Position numbers and translations under genes: made by a program. A DNA stretch of 64,000 bases from Apus apus (Eukaryota > Chordata > Aves > Apodiformes > Apodidae). Below the pieces are notes generated by a model. The model did no database searches. It had not been told where the DNA came from and was given only the letters and a program-made list of their open reading frames with translations. The stretch spans positions 14,394,633-14,458,632 of the forward strand of contig NC_067286.1 of NCBI RefSeq assembly GCF_020740795.1. Direction: 5' to 3'. Positions 27,095 through 38,814 of the stretch are shown piece after piece. Each line of letters opens with the position of its first letter. Position 1 is the first letter of the stretch.

Positions 27095-27160
27095 TGTGAT
27101 CAGATGGGACTTGTACTAGATTATTGCTGTAGGTCCTTTCCAACTCAAATATTCTGTTCT
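27095..27160 (+). mobile_element. Short CR1 3' relic
   Basis: The words gggacttgtactagatta, ctgtaggtcctttccaactc and aaatattctgttct follow the order of the CR1 3' untranslated region (ggactagatgatct, aggtcccttccaac, attctatgat). It is about 65 bases long and well diverged, so it is an old insertion. Confidence 0.75.
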
Positions 27161-27253
27161 AACTCTCTTCCACCACTATGATCTCCAGACAAGAAAACCT
27201 GGTCAGCACCACAGGATTGCACAACTATGCAGGACAGTTTCCCTCCCTTCTAA

Positions 27254-27392
27254 GGTTTTTGTTTTGGTTTTCTTGGTTTGTTTTTATTTGGTTTGTTTTC
27301 TGTTGTTTTTTTTGCTTTGGGTTTTGTGGGGGGTTTTTTTTGGGTTTTGGGGTTTTTGAGGTTTTTTGGGATTTTTTTTGAGATTTTTTATA
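27254..27392. repeat. T/G-rich low-complexity tract
   Basis: A 140-base tract of almost only T and G with repeated ggtttt, tttgg and gggtttt words, ending in an A/T-rich stretch. On the minus strand it reads as CCAAAA-type low complexity. It contains several G-runs of three to six. Confidence 0.9.
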
Positions 27393-30300
27393 TACCACCA
27401 ACTAGCAGGAGACTTTCAAATTGTCACAATAGCCCTAATCTAGTAGAAAGTTATTTAATTGCTTTAAGTTCTGCACAGTGTGAATGCTGCATGACAAAAC
27501 TGTGCACTAAAAAAAAAGTCTTAGGAATAACAGACTTGAGCATTAAAATGAAAGTTCACATAAGAAAGGCTGCCTAAGACACAAAAATGATGTTAAGATA
27601 AAATTTAATAATAAACTCTCCTAAATCTGAATGAACCAAAGAAACAATGAACTTGCATTCCCTAAAAAAAAATAATAAAAATTCCCACTGAAGAGCAAGC
27701 AGCAAGTTACTGAAACCAAGTTGAGCACAAGTGGGGGGGAAAAAAAGGACTCTGCCTTTTGTTACAAAGGTGGCCATACGCTCAGATCTTGCCTACAGAT
27801 CTCCTTTCCCTCTTGTTAGGAGGTGATTAGCCAAGAAAAGCAGGCAGTTGCAATGAGCACAAAAGCTTTGTTCCCCTTTCCTGAGTACCAGGTGGCTGCA
27901 GGCCTGGGGATCTTGCCTGGATTGTTGGGGTTACTCTCAGGTCTCACCCACAGCCTGTCATTGCCTTCGATCACTTCGCTCTGAGTGCTTTGAGCTTCTC
28001 ACCATTTCCTTGGGCTGACTGTGACTAGTGATCCACTGTGAGGCCTCAAGCCTGCAATGGAAGGAGGTTGGCAGAGGGAAAAAGATGGTTTGCACATGAG
28101 CTCAGAACCCCCATTTCTGAGCAAGCACCTGGAATTGGGCAGTTAGTTGGCCACTGGCAGTGAAGGCAGGAAACATGCTTGTTGCACAAGTGGGTGACCA
28201 TAGAGTGATAGTCTGCCCGTTTCCTCGAGTCTCCAGCTACATAGGGCTCATCCATCAAGAATTTACCACTTACTCCCTCTCCACATTTTTGCCAGTGAGG
28301 GAGAAGAAAGGAGACAGAGAGGCTGCTCGTTTGGTATTTTTGCTCACTGCTTCCATGGTGCAGTGACATCCTAAACAATGCCGGCCAAGCTCTACCAGAT
28401 TTTTGGAAGTCTTAACTCCAGAGACCTCACAACACCCCCGTGCGGTTAAGAAAAGGTTATTGGCTCATGCCACCCACCACTGAAACAGACACCCCTGGCC
28501 TGGAACGAAGCAGCTGTATGACACCATGCAGTAACACTTCACAGCATTTTAGGGTAGAAAGCAATTAACCTTTGGCTGAATCCCCTTAGCTCCAAGCTAC
28601 AAAAAGAGTGTTTGTTCTGTTTTCTTCTCTACCCCCCACTCCCCAAAGCCTGCACAGCTCTGGTGTTCTCATTAGCTCACTGCCTGGGCTGCTTTCTGGA
28701 CCCTGAAATGGAGAATAACAGTTGTCATCAAATTATTAGGCTGTTGATTCAGATATTAATTTTGTTTTTTCTTGCTTCTGCTCCAGAGTAGTGGCAGCTG
28801 ATTCAGATAAAATTAGGGTGAGGCTGTAGTGCATTGGGTTTCTGTTCAGACAGTAATTACACTAGAGCTGAGGTCTACTTGAAATACCACCTGTGCTTTA
28901 AAGCAAGTTCATGGAGTTTGGACAAGGTCCTTTTTATGGGTCTGAAAAGCACAACTACTTCAGCTGAGAGAAGACATCTTTCTGCTCATTGCTGTTTCTT
29001 TCTAGGTTCAATTGAAATTTATTACTATTTTCTCTGCTTATACAGAACCCTCATTTCCAGGTCCTGCCTTATGACAGTTTCCCAGGATCCAAGTTTGCCA
29101 GCTACATTCTGAAAGCCTAGAAATCCTAGAGTCAGGTGGCCCTTGGATTTTAGACCCTGAATCAATGTTCTGTATAGCACAGGTAACAAGTGAATGATTT
29201 AAAAAATCAGAAGGCAGGTAAGTGAAGACTTCCAAATATAATCTGAGTCCGACTGATCTACTTCACCCCAAGCACAAATTTTCAACTTCATCTGCCTCAT
29301 GGGCAAAGAACAGGTTCATCTCAGTTAAAGACTGCCATCAATTTAAGATGGGCCTGGTGAGTCCTGCCCCTGAAGTACCAGCACCTCCATCATCTAGACT
29401 CTGTCTAGTCAACTCACATACCATATCAGCACAGCCATCTCTGTGCACTCCGTACAGCCCTCTGCTTCTGCTGAGGTAATAGTTTTGTGTTGTCCTAAAA
29501 ACATACATCAAACTCTCCACAATTGTATGCAAGCCCTGAATTTAAGTCAGGCTAGTTGCCAGTCAATATCAAGGAGATGCATTCAGTGACCTTAGGGGTT
29601 GTACTACATAGAGAAAAACAATACATAAGCAGCACCTAGAAAGATAAAGCTACTAATCAGCTTAGTCCTATTAGTCTTCCATAAAGCATGTCCATAAATA
29701 GATATGGTTTATAATTGCATCACTTCAAGCAGTTAAAGAAAACACTCTGACACCTTAATTTTGGTGTCTAATATTAAGCTTTCCCAGAGCATGTTCTGTT
29801 CTGAGCCATAAGAAATTAGATGCTGTGGCTGAGGCTGTGGTCACCTGCAGGAACACTGGGCATGCAGAGCCAGACCAGCAACAGTTTATGAACTGCAGAG
29901 GTGGTGGAGGGCAAAGTCAGCCTGACATAGAGAGCAACTTATTTTGTGCTTCAGAAGGCACCCTCAAGAGTGGTCCTTCCACTTTCTTCAGGCACCACTA
30001 AGACTTGCCTGGTCATGGGACCAGCAAGTGCATTCTTCCACCAAGTTGGTGAGAAGAGCAAGCCTGCTGCAAATCCTCAGACCCAGCCCAAAATTTATTT
30101 TGCTACTTTTTGTTTTCATTACCTGAAGTACAGCAGACCTTTCATCAGCCCTTGCCAAATTACACTTCTCAGCTGAGGAATGAGCCAGATTAAAGACACA
30201 TAAAGCTGTTTGTCTCTTGACTTCAGGTGGCTACTCATGTGAGCCTGTCAGCCTCAAGATCTGGTTCCAGACAGTGGAGGTCCCTGGCCACTGCACCGCT

Positions 30301-33126
30301 GCCCTGGGCTGCTAAACACCATGGGCTGTACCTGTGCAACAGCAGCAGGATTGCCACAGAACTGCTGACAGCAGATATCACCTTTCCTGGGTGTTAAAGA
30401 AGCAGATTTGAGTATAACGCAACACCCTCCAACTCCTGTTGTAGGTTGTCTGTCATATTTATCTGTCACGTTGACTCAATCGACATGAGTCTGTTACATT
30501 CATATTTTTCCAATACCTGAAGTCCCTTTTGCCTTAGTTATCTATAGAAAAACTGCCATAAGTGCTCCTTCTGGAGGCAAACAAGGAGTCAGAAAACAAA
30601 ATTAAGTCTCAGAACAGAACAGTGCTTTTCTTTCTTGAGTATCAGCTTCACTAGAGTGATGCGGGCAAGAAGAAAGAGCCTGCATTAGCAGATACCCTGC
30701 TAGCAGGCTTAAAGGAGAAGGAATCCATAAAACCTCCAGGCATTCCAGCAGGCTGGGTAGCCAGGATCAGTTTCACAGTTTAGGAAACAGTTTCATCTCA
30801 ACCCCCACAAACTGACCCTGGCAGAACATAGAAACTTTGCACATAACAGCCATGTTTCTGCTGTGAGTAATCCAGTAATCTCAGTTAATACTCCATTCTG
30901 TTGGTGGGACAAAATATCTTATTATCATATGAATAAGACATTAGAGGAGGGGGGGAAATAAAAATAATAAAAGAACTAAATCACATTAAAATTATATTGA
31001 TGAGAATGTATTAAATCTGTTTAACAAGATCCTTCTACCTGTGGAAGTTCATAATTTTGTGCATCTTCATGTCTTTCCCACATTATTTTCAGTTTTACAC
31101 ATTATCACATTTTCCCAGTACACCAGAAGCAACATACGTGTGCTCAGGCTGAAACAATGTCTGCTGGGCAGTTGAACAGGGGAGTATCTTCCTCAGAAAC
31201 AACCTAGCATGGAGCTTTTGAATACTCACGGCTCAGTGAAAGGCACAGTGGGTGATTCTACATTTACAGCCTTACAGCAATATTATTCCTTAGCTCTCTG
31301 TTTTGTCAAGCCTCCTGCATACACTCTGAGCTAATCTCGTTGAGCTCTGCAGTTCAGGTTAGAGACCCACAGCACACCTGAACATGACAGGAGGCTACTG
31401 CCTGCTGCTGGCCAGCAGGGGAAGGAGCAGCACACTGGGACAGCCAGAAGTGCAGAATATTTCTTAAATACCTGCTGTCTTATCTAATCAGCCAGGTTAA
31501 AAAAAAATCAGAGTACTACATTTAGGGGGTTCTAGCTAAGTTGTAATTATGTTTTGTTTTGTTTTTTAATATTTGTTTTGTCTTCCAAGTTAACTAGTTA
31601 CAACAACTCTCCTGAAGAGTCTAAGCAAACACAGAATTAAGTATCTAACTAAGGAGAAAAACTCAGAACTCTCATCTGTGTCCTATAAAAACTCTGAGAC
31701 CACACACTGATACTCTGCAAGGCTTCATCAAGTCATCTGTGCCAATCACATGAAAATTAGGTCAGGTACCTTACCTTACCTGTATTAGTCACACTTGTAA
31801 TCAGTTCAGATGCCCTCTGAGATACAGAAGTTTCTGGAAATAAGAATTAAAGGATTTGGCCAAATAAGCTATAATTTGTGGAGTGGGAGCAGTGAGAAAT
31901 ATCTCAAGGCTAGTGAGGAGTCTGAGATCAGCCAGAGAGAGATGCCTGCTTTTCTAATGAGACAAAGTGCCTGTTTCTAGCCCAGCTAGACCAGCTAAAA
32001 TGAGCTGTTCTAGTTTGCTTTTATCTAAAAGCCTGAATCTAGAGTCAGTGACAAACTGGCTTTGCCACAGCAAAACACTGAAGGAAGTGAAAGAATGAAG
32101 AACAGATTTAAGTTCTGACATGTCTTTGAAGCTCTTGCACCATTGGGTGTTAGAAGGATCTACAGATAAAAGGAGAAATAATGCATGAAGGACTGTGTAA
32201 CATCCAAGTTCAAATAGCTTGTGGCTTTGCAAGTTCTCACAGAATTAGCACATTCACATGCATTGAAGGGTAGATATATAAATAAACCCTACCTTTGGCT
32301 ACATTCATACCATGCTTATTAGTACCAACAGTATTCATGTGCAACCCTTTTCTCCTCTCGCTTCCATAGAGACATTGTAATACACCAAACTGTATTAAAG
32401 TAATTCATGGGTAGATGCCTTCAAGAGTAGTTGAAGCTTTTCCCTTCCAAAAACTTAAGTCACTGTGCAGTGAGTTCAGAAGTGCAGGACCACCTTGCAA
32501 AAGATGAATGCTCAGCCTCCCAAGGGACTTAAGAGCAAAGACAGGAACTGATATAATGGTGAGGAAGTTAAAGGTGGTTTCCCAACATCTGCAACACACC
32601 AGGTAAGGACAAGGCCACCAGTCCTTAGGTAGTGGACACAGCATAAAACCCTAGCACAGTTTATGCCTGAGGGATGCACATAGGTGGGCAGGCTGTGCTG
32701 AGGGGTGAAGAGTTGCACACACCACACTTGTCACCATCAGAGATTCCACAGCTTTTAGACCAACATCATGCAACTACAGCTTTCCAATACAGAAACAAAA
32801 TTACTCCCTATGGTTACTCATTCCTCCATGTCCAAGTCAACACAAGGGAAAGAAAAAACATCCTCTCTCTTGTCCAAAGCATAAGCCTAGGCATGGATTC
32901 AATGCTAAAAGCCAGGGGATGAAGAGCAGCCCATCAGGACTCCCTGGACACCAGCTAATACAACCAGCAGAGAGTGAAGATAAACCACTCCACAGCAAGT
33001 ACTATAGAGGCAATTAGCTCCTCTGGAACAGAAAGAAAAGGCACAGCTCAGAGATGCCTGCAAACAGGTTCTTCACAGACTGTTCCCCAAATGGTGCAGC
33101 AGACAGCACCCCACCTATGTTCCCTG
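27393..33126. other. No certain gene; holds three weak minus-strand exon candidates
   Basis: Apart from the weak exon chain noted separately, nothing is recognised. A block at about 28690-28830 has AT-rich, TAAT-bearing composition like a conserved non-coding element. Minus-strand 31954-32232 is open for 92 codons behind a strong acceptor-like sequence (tccttttatctgtag) but has no usable donor and no recognisable family. Confidence 0.45.
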
Positions 33127-33145
33127 CACACACACACACACACAC
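33127..33145. repeat. (CA)n microsatellite
   Basis: A run of nine to ten CA units. Confidence 0.95.
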
Positions 33146-36100
33146 GCCTTCAAGCAGCATTCCACAAGATGGGGGCCAAAGTGGTGTTCCCAGCTCCCAC
33201 ACCCTTAGGATCACAGCTCCTACCAGCCACTGTGGCAGTCACACAGGCAGCACACAGGCTTCTCCAGCTCTGCCCATGCACGTACATCTAACCTTTTTGC
33301 TGTTGCAAACAGAAACAGAGAAGCAAAGCAAGGAGAACTGCATTCAGACCAGTATTATTTGGCAGCACTGACAGTGAGAGAACAAGTCCTAAGCAGCTAG
33401 TGCAAACCCACTATGCAATAATTAATTGACAAGCTCCTGAAGATCTAAAGTGCTCTCTCATTCCTGCCTGCCCTCAGATGGGCAGGTGCAGGCAGTAAGG
33501 CAAGAGTGTAGAAAGAAACTCTTAGCTCTCCAGACAGTATAGTCTCCAAAGCTGATATTATGGTCAAATAGCACAACGCATAAACCAGACCTTTTCTGTC
33601 TGTCATCATTCTTGCCTTATTGTCCTGAGCTTTGCTCTGCTGGCTGTGAGCAGGCATGCTCCATTTCTCAGCCACATGCCAGCAAACATGCTGGCATGCT
33701 GCCCACCCTAAGTACTGTGTAGGCAGGATGGCGCCTCCAATACTTAAAACAGTATTTAATGTTTTACATCATTGTGGGCCTGTAGACTATTTTCTAAATC
33801 CATGAAGCAACAGTGGATCAGCATGTGGTTTGCTAATGCTGCACAAGGAAATAATGCATGAGGGGAAGAGATTAGTGTGGAGCACTTGAAATTACAGTTG
33901 GCATTAGCTATAGAATGACATATAGCATGTGATGACCTACTCGTCCTAGACCCCACAGTGCATCTAACAGTGGGCTCTAAGAAAGGCACATATGGAAGGA
34001 AGTCTGCCCAAGCAGCAGACAGTTTCACTATTCTAGTTCTACCCTCTCAAATCTTTAAAGCAAAGTTTCTTCAGGAACTGCTTAGATGAATAGAATTGCA
34101 AAATATTAGTAGGGACATGGTTTTCAGGAGAGAGGACACAGGTGTAAGACAGCCTGCTTCTCATGCACAAGGGAAAAAAATCAGCATGACATGCAGGGAT
34201 TGACACACTCTGGTCAATGCTGACACGTACCACAGATCTCATTTTTATACACAAAAACCATCAACTGATTGTTTCTTCTTCCAGTAGTGTTAAAAGTCAC
34301 TTTACAGAGTTGAGCAAACACAACAGCACTGAAGGGATTAAGACAATATCACTAAATGCAGAAGTTCAAAAACAGTATCAACTGTGAAAATATTTGGCAT
34401 TTGTTAATAGGAGAAAGATGCCTCAAACAACATGAGGGTATCTTACACTGTCTTCCCTGCTATATTTGCTTGTTCAGTGATCAACTCTGTTATGAAATTT
34501 ATTTTGCCAGATTAGTGATAATTCCCTTTTGGTTGCCTTACATTTGTCACTGGTGAGGGTGACAGCAAGGAGCATCTCTGCAGTTCAAGAAGTCTGCCAA
34601 TAAAACAAAAGAATCTGTCCAAGACAAACAGTGAAGACCAGCAACCTCAGGGTCAAGTGACACTGAAGTTTCAAATACTGTAATTCAAGAAGCCACCCAC
34701 ACATTTCTATAGTAACTTCTTACTAGATACTTAGAGCTGAAAATAACACACTAGACATGGCAGGTAGAGATTACACCACCACCCCTCTCAGCCCCCCTCA
34801 CCCTCCCCCAGTTACCACAAGGAAACTAAGGCAGCAAAGGAGAGAAGTTTCCCTTAAAGGTGAGAAGCTGACTAAAAGAAGGATTAGCCATTTCATCACA
34901 CAAGCAGCCACCTCTGAAATCCAAGTGCCTTTGTCCCACTAATACAAGTACAAGCTATTCTTCTCATGGTGACCAGTCCTGTGCTTTTCAGTAGAGTCAC
35001 TTCAACAAGAGGCTGAAGATCTAGCCCTGGCTATCATGTTGCAGTCATTGACCACAAGTGACCAAGAGTGCCATGGACAACAAAATCAGGTAGACCATGG
35101 TAGACAGTCCTTCCCTGAAAGAAGACACTGAAAGCAGAACAGTTTATTTTTGTTTCAGTACCAAAAATCTTTAGGACTAGGCTTCAAAGAAAATATAAGC
35201 ATACTCAAGTGCGAATTCAACAGTTAGTATTTAATTACTTCTATGAACTGACCCTAAACTCAAGTAATGTTGGGCAAGATTTAACCAAGAGAGCCTTCCC
35301 AGCTTATTTGGGGGTACCCCATGTGGTCCTACCCCATTCCTACACTGCAGTGTTACAGAAAAGGCTGTATTTTGAAGTTACATCTGCATGGAACCTCAAG
35401 TACTGTTCACTATGATAATTCTTGTTAGCTTTTCCACTTCACATCCTTTATTCAGTGGTCAGGACTATTTCTGGATATAGAAATTTGAATCCAGACCCTT
35501 TTTCTGCTCTACCAGGCTCACAGGAGGGTGTCAGCAGCTTTGTAACATACATGCTCACCCTACACCAGTTGCATGTAAAGAAGTAGAGACCCCCGTGCTC
35601 CCTCCCCCAGGTATCTTGGAGCTGTGCATAACTTCTGAATTCTACCCTGTAAAAACAATTTCTTGCTTTTATTTAGAAAAATAATTTTATAATCCCAAAA
35701 ATTGAAGCAGTGTCTTGTTCTTGGAATGCACTACTGTTTTCTTTGTTCTCTAAAACGTTTGTCTGGCCCCAAATAATTTTTCCTTGCCTGTCCAGCCACC
35801 AAAGTGAAAAAAAAATAACCGATTATTCAGACACCTCTGGTTTTCAGCATAATTCTGTTCAAAGGAAGCTTCACCACAGCCTTCAGTGCTAGTATTTTCT
35901 CAATACTACAAAAGCTTCCCCACATGCACTTTGACACTTTTCCCCTTCAGAAGAAGGCTGACTACTGAAGTCACCCAGCAGTGTCTTCTCTACTTATTTT
36001 ATTTTTGCTTCCCTGCAGCAAAATGCATTTTTGAAGTTATCTGTGTCTGAGCAAGTATCATGACCTCACATGCAGTGCAACTGTTCTATTCTACTTAAAG

Positions 36101-38594
36101 GCATTTTTCTATTACTTCTCTACAGAGACTGGATACAAAAATGCATCTAAGGCAGTTGTGCTCCAGAGACATATGCCTACCCTATGACTCCAAGATTATT
36201 TCCTCTAAAATTTGATAAAGAGATGTGTACTACTTTGTAGTATGATGTATTTCAACTGTGTTTCAGCAAGGTAGGTAATCCTACACTGTCCCAGTTTTAT
36301 AAGAATCCAGGCAATTTGAATTAATGGCATAAAAGTACAGCACTTGCCATAAACATGGAACAGTTGCTTTATTGCACTTGTCAAATGCATTCCTCTCTTT
36401 GGTCACAGTTATGGTCAAAGAATTGAACAAAAAATTAACAGGCACTTCACAATAAAAATGAACTCAAAAAAGTTAAAGCTGGAGAAAGCATCACATACCC
36501 TAAATGTCTGAATTCATATGTTTTTTCCAGCCTGGTTCTCACTCTTAGTTCAGCAAGTTTCTTATAAGCCCTATCCCTCATTCAATACAAACTCCAGAGT
36601 GGAAAGTACACCAGAGAGGCTCTTCCCTTCAGCCTCCTAATAAATACAGAGTGACTAAACAAGTAGTTCTAGGGGTGTTCACCAAACTAATTGCAAACTG
36701 TTTTTCTGGCTGTATCTACACTGCTCCATAGACCAACCAGGAAGAAAGACCCATCCTCACCATCTCATGTACTGGAACATGCTCATGACCAGCTTTATGG
36801 TGGACACCCCTGCCTCTGGGAAGTCTCAATGCTTCTTGGGCTTAAAGTAGCCCTAGGCACTTCACATAGCCTCCAGCTACTCCCATCTGCCCTATGGTGA
36901 TGGGACATGACAGACAGCTTGAGAAGTATGCCTCCCTCCCCAACTCCTCTGAGGGCCAAGTGATATCTGCAGAGAGTCTGAGCTCATATTGAGTGCTGTC
37001 TCCTCACACAAATAACAATACAGGGTCAAGGCACCAGCTTGGCAGAGGACTTTTCAACAGATCCACTTCAAACCCTTCAGATCAAGAGTTCAGAAGCATT
37101 CTGAGCCCAGACACAGAGCTTCCCCTCAAATCAACAAGGAGCACCACCCAGTTTCCTTGAGACCATCCACTCTAAGAGCAAAGCCTCGGAGACTTGCAAT
37201 CCACAGCCTGGAAGAAAGGACAACAACACTTACACAGCTCCTTTGAAAACCATTGCTGATAGCAAAAGATGAATAGTAGGTGAGACTAGAAACAGAAGCA
37301 TTTCAACTTTGAGAAAAGTCAATGGATACTGCACACAGGATACAGATCTGCCCTATTTGCTAAATAGAAACAGAACCAGCAGCTATGCTAAGAGGGGCTT
37401 ATAACGTCATTGCTCAGGTTATTAACCTAGATGGCTCATCATGTATACAGCCATATGTCCACAGCTTAGCTCTGAGACCCAGCTATCTGAGGGAGAGCCC
37501 ACTTGCTGCTGTGCCCACACAGAGCATGGCTGAACAAACACTGCAGCACTGCCAGTCCTACAGCCTCATCCTGCTGCTGAGCCTCATAGCTTGGCCACCT
37601 CATTCCAGGCTGGTTGCAGAGCAAACACTTCAAAATCTTAAAAATCTCATTTTCCAGCAGCAGTCAAAGAACAGCAGTGGATAGAAAGAAATCTCTAACA
37701 TGATATTTAGAAGGCAAACCCCTTCATTTTTGAAGTGCTACAACTGATCTGAAAAATTCATGTTTGCTATAGTAGAGGCAAATAGTTTCACAGACCCAGT
37801 ATAAAACAAACAATTTACCATTTTGATGTGGCGTGGTGGTGGTAGGAAGCATAATTTTATCTGCTTTTACTGCACTGGCCTCTGAACCTTTGTATTATAA
37901 TTTGAGAAGCAGCTGTGTATTTGGACTCGCAACACGCTGCTACGTTCCTCAGCCTGTCAAGCAAGCAGAGCAAGTGTCGGTCACCCTTGGTGATTAGCAA
38001 TTAGCACAGCCACTGAGGAGGCTGCCAGAGGGGAAGACCTAATGCCCCCGGCCCAAGGCAGGTGCACACTACTGTCACATCCAACACGTGTCCTTTGGGC
38101 TCTTTACCAGTGTTGTCAACAAAGCAAAACGTTACCAGTTTTATCAGTAAGTGCAACATCACACAAAAGACTCCCAATAGTTTGGATTTAATTAACATAT
38201 CAGTAGTGCCTGCCAAAGGCTTCTTTTCTTCCAGAACTGTAGCAGGAAGAGTTTAAAGATAAGGTGCTGGGATCAGAGCAGAAGATGCTGCAGGAAGATT
38301 TTTTTTGTTCTCAAAAGGGAAAAAAAATCCTATTAAATAAAACATCAAATGTACTTTTATTCAAGTCTGCCACAGGCCTAGTCAAGAATTATTCTCGTAT
38401 GTGAAGTGTAACAGTAATAATATAGCAAAAAACTTGTGAATTTCAAAAATGAAAAGTTTAAGAACATAAGTGTCTCATTCTTGTCAGTCATGGGTGTATT
38501 TCAGCAATCCTGCAGGCCCAGGGGTCCATATGAAGGTCCTAAACATTGCCTGTTACTTGAGAACGCAAGAGAACCTGCAGCACATTAGCATTTT
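33146..38594. other. No gene recognised
   Basis: AT-rich unique DNA. A minus-strand block at 36570-36499 is open and followed by AGG|GTATGT, but its acceptor lacks a pyrimidine tract. The stretch 37845-38010 retains several CpGs and TAAT-like words and may be a conserved non-coding element. Nothing else can be supported. Confidence 0.5.
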
Positions 38595-38720
38595 GGCCCT
38601 GATCCAAGAAAGCACTTAAGCACATGCTTAACTTTAAGCATATGAGTGCTCCCACCCACATAAAAGGACCACTTATTCACTGAAAACTAAGCATCTGCAG
38701 AAATACTTTACTGTATCAGC
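38595..38720. repeat. Ancient palindromic amniote repeat
   Basis: The left half (ggccctgatccaagaaagc, acttaagcacatgcttaac, tttaagcatatgag) is an imperfect inverted repeat of the right half (reverse of cttattcactgaaaa, taagcatctgcag, ctttactgtatcagc). From memory, the gcacttaagcacatgcttaa motif ending in a gatcc/gatcag terminus belongs to a palindromic repeat family that is very common in turtles and crocodilians and old in birds. The family name was not checked. It is heavily diverged, which fits great age. Confidence 0.65.
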
Positions 38721-38770
38721 TTCTTTGCTGAGCATCTCACAGGATTATATCCTATCAAGTGACTCTCCGG

Positions 38771-38814
38771 AAAAAAAACAACAACAACAACAAAAACAAC
38801 AACACAAAAAAAAC
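38771..38814. repeat. (AAC)n-like A/C-rich simple repeat
   Basis: Eight A residues followed by repeated caa units with A-run interruptions and a final A-run. Confidence 0.9.

Larger units (their letters stand above)
24769..32389 (-). other. Weak candidate exon chain of a leftward transcript
   Basis: Four minus-strand blocks have matching splice phases. Block 32389-32293 (97 nt) is preceded by ttactttaatacag and followed by AAG|GTAGGG. Block 31833-31780 (54 nt) is preceded by attcttatttccag and followed by CAG|GTAAGG. Block 30172-30123 (50 nt) is preceded by a pyrimidine tract ending ttcctcag and followed by CAG|GTAATG. Block 24825-24769 (57 nt) is preceded by a strong pyrimidine tract and followed by CTG|GTGAGA. 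Joined, they stay open for 86 codons. I do not recognise the protein. Short open frames and splice matches are common by chance in 45 kb, so this is only a hypothesis. Confidence 0.2.

Noticed and set aside
31954-32232. Minus-strand frame of 92 codons preceded by a strong acceptor-like pyrimidine tract
   Set aside because: No plausible donor follows, no family is recognised, and the phase-compatible chain of candidates skips it.
36499-36570. Minus-strand exon-like block with AGG|GTATGT donor and a lysine/arginine-rich frame
   Set aside because: The acceptor side has no pyrimidine tract, and open frames of 24 codons are common by chance.
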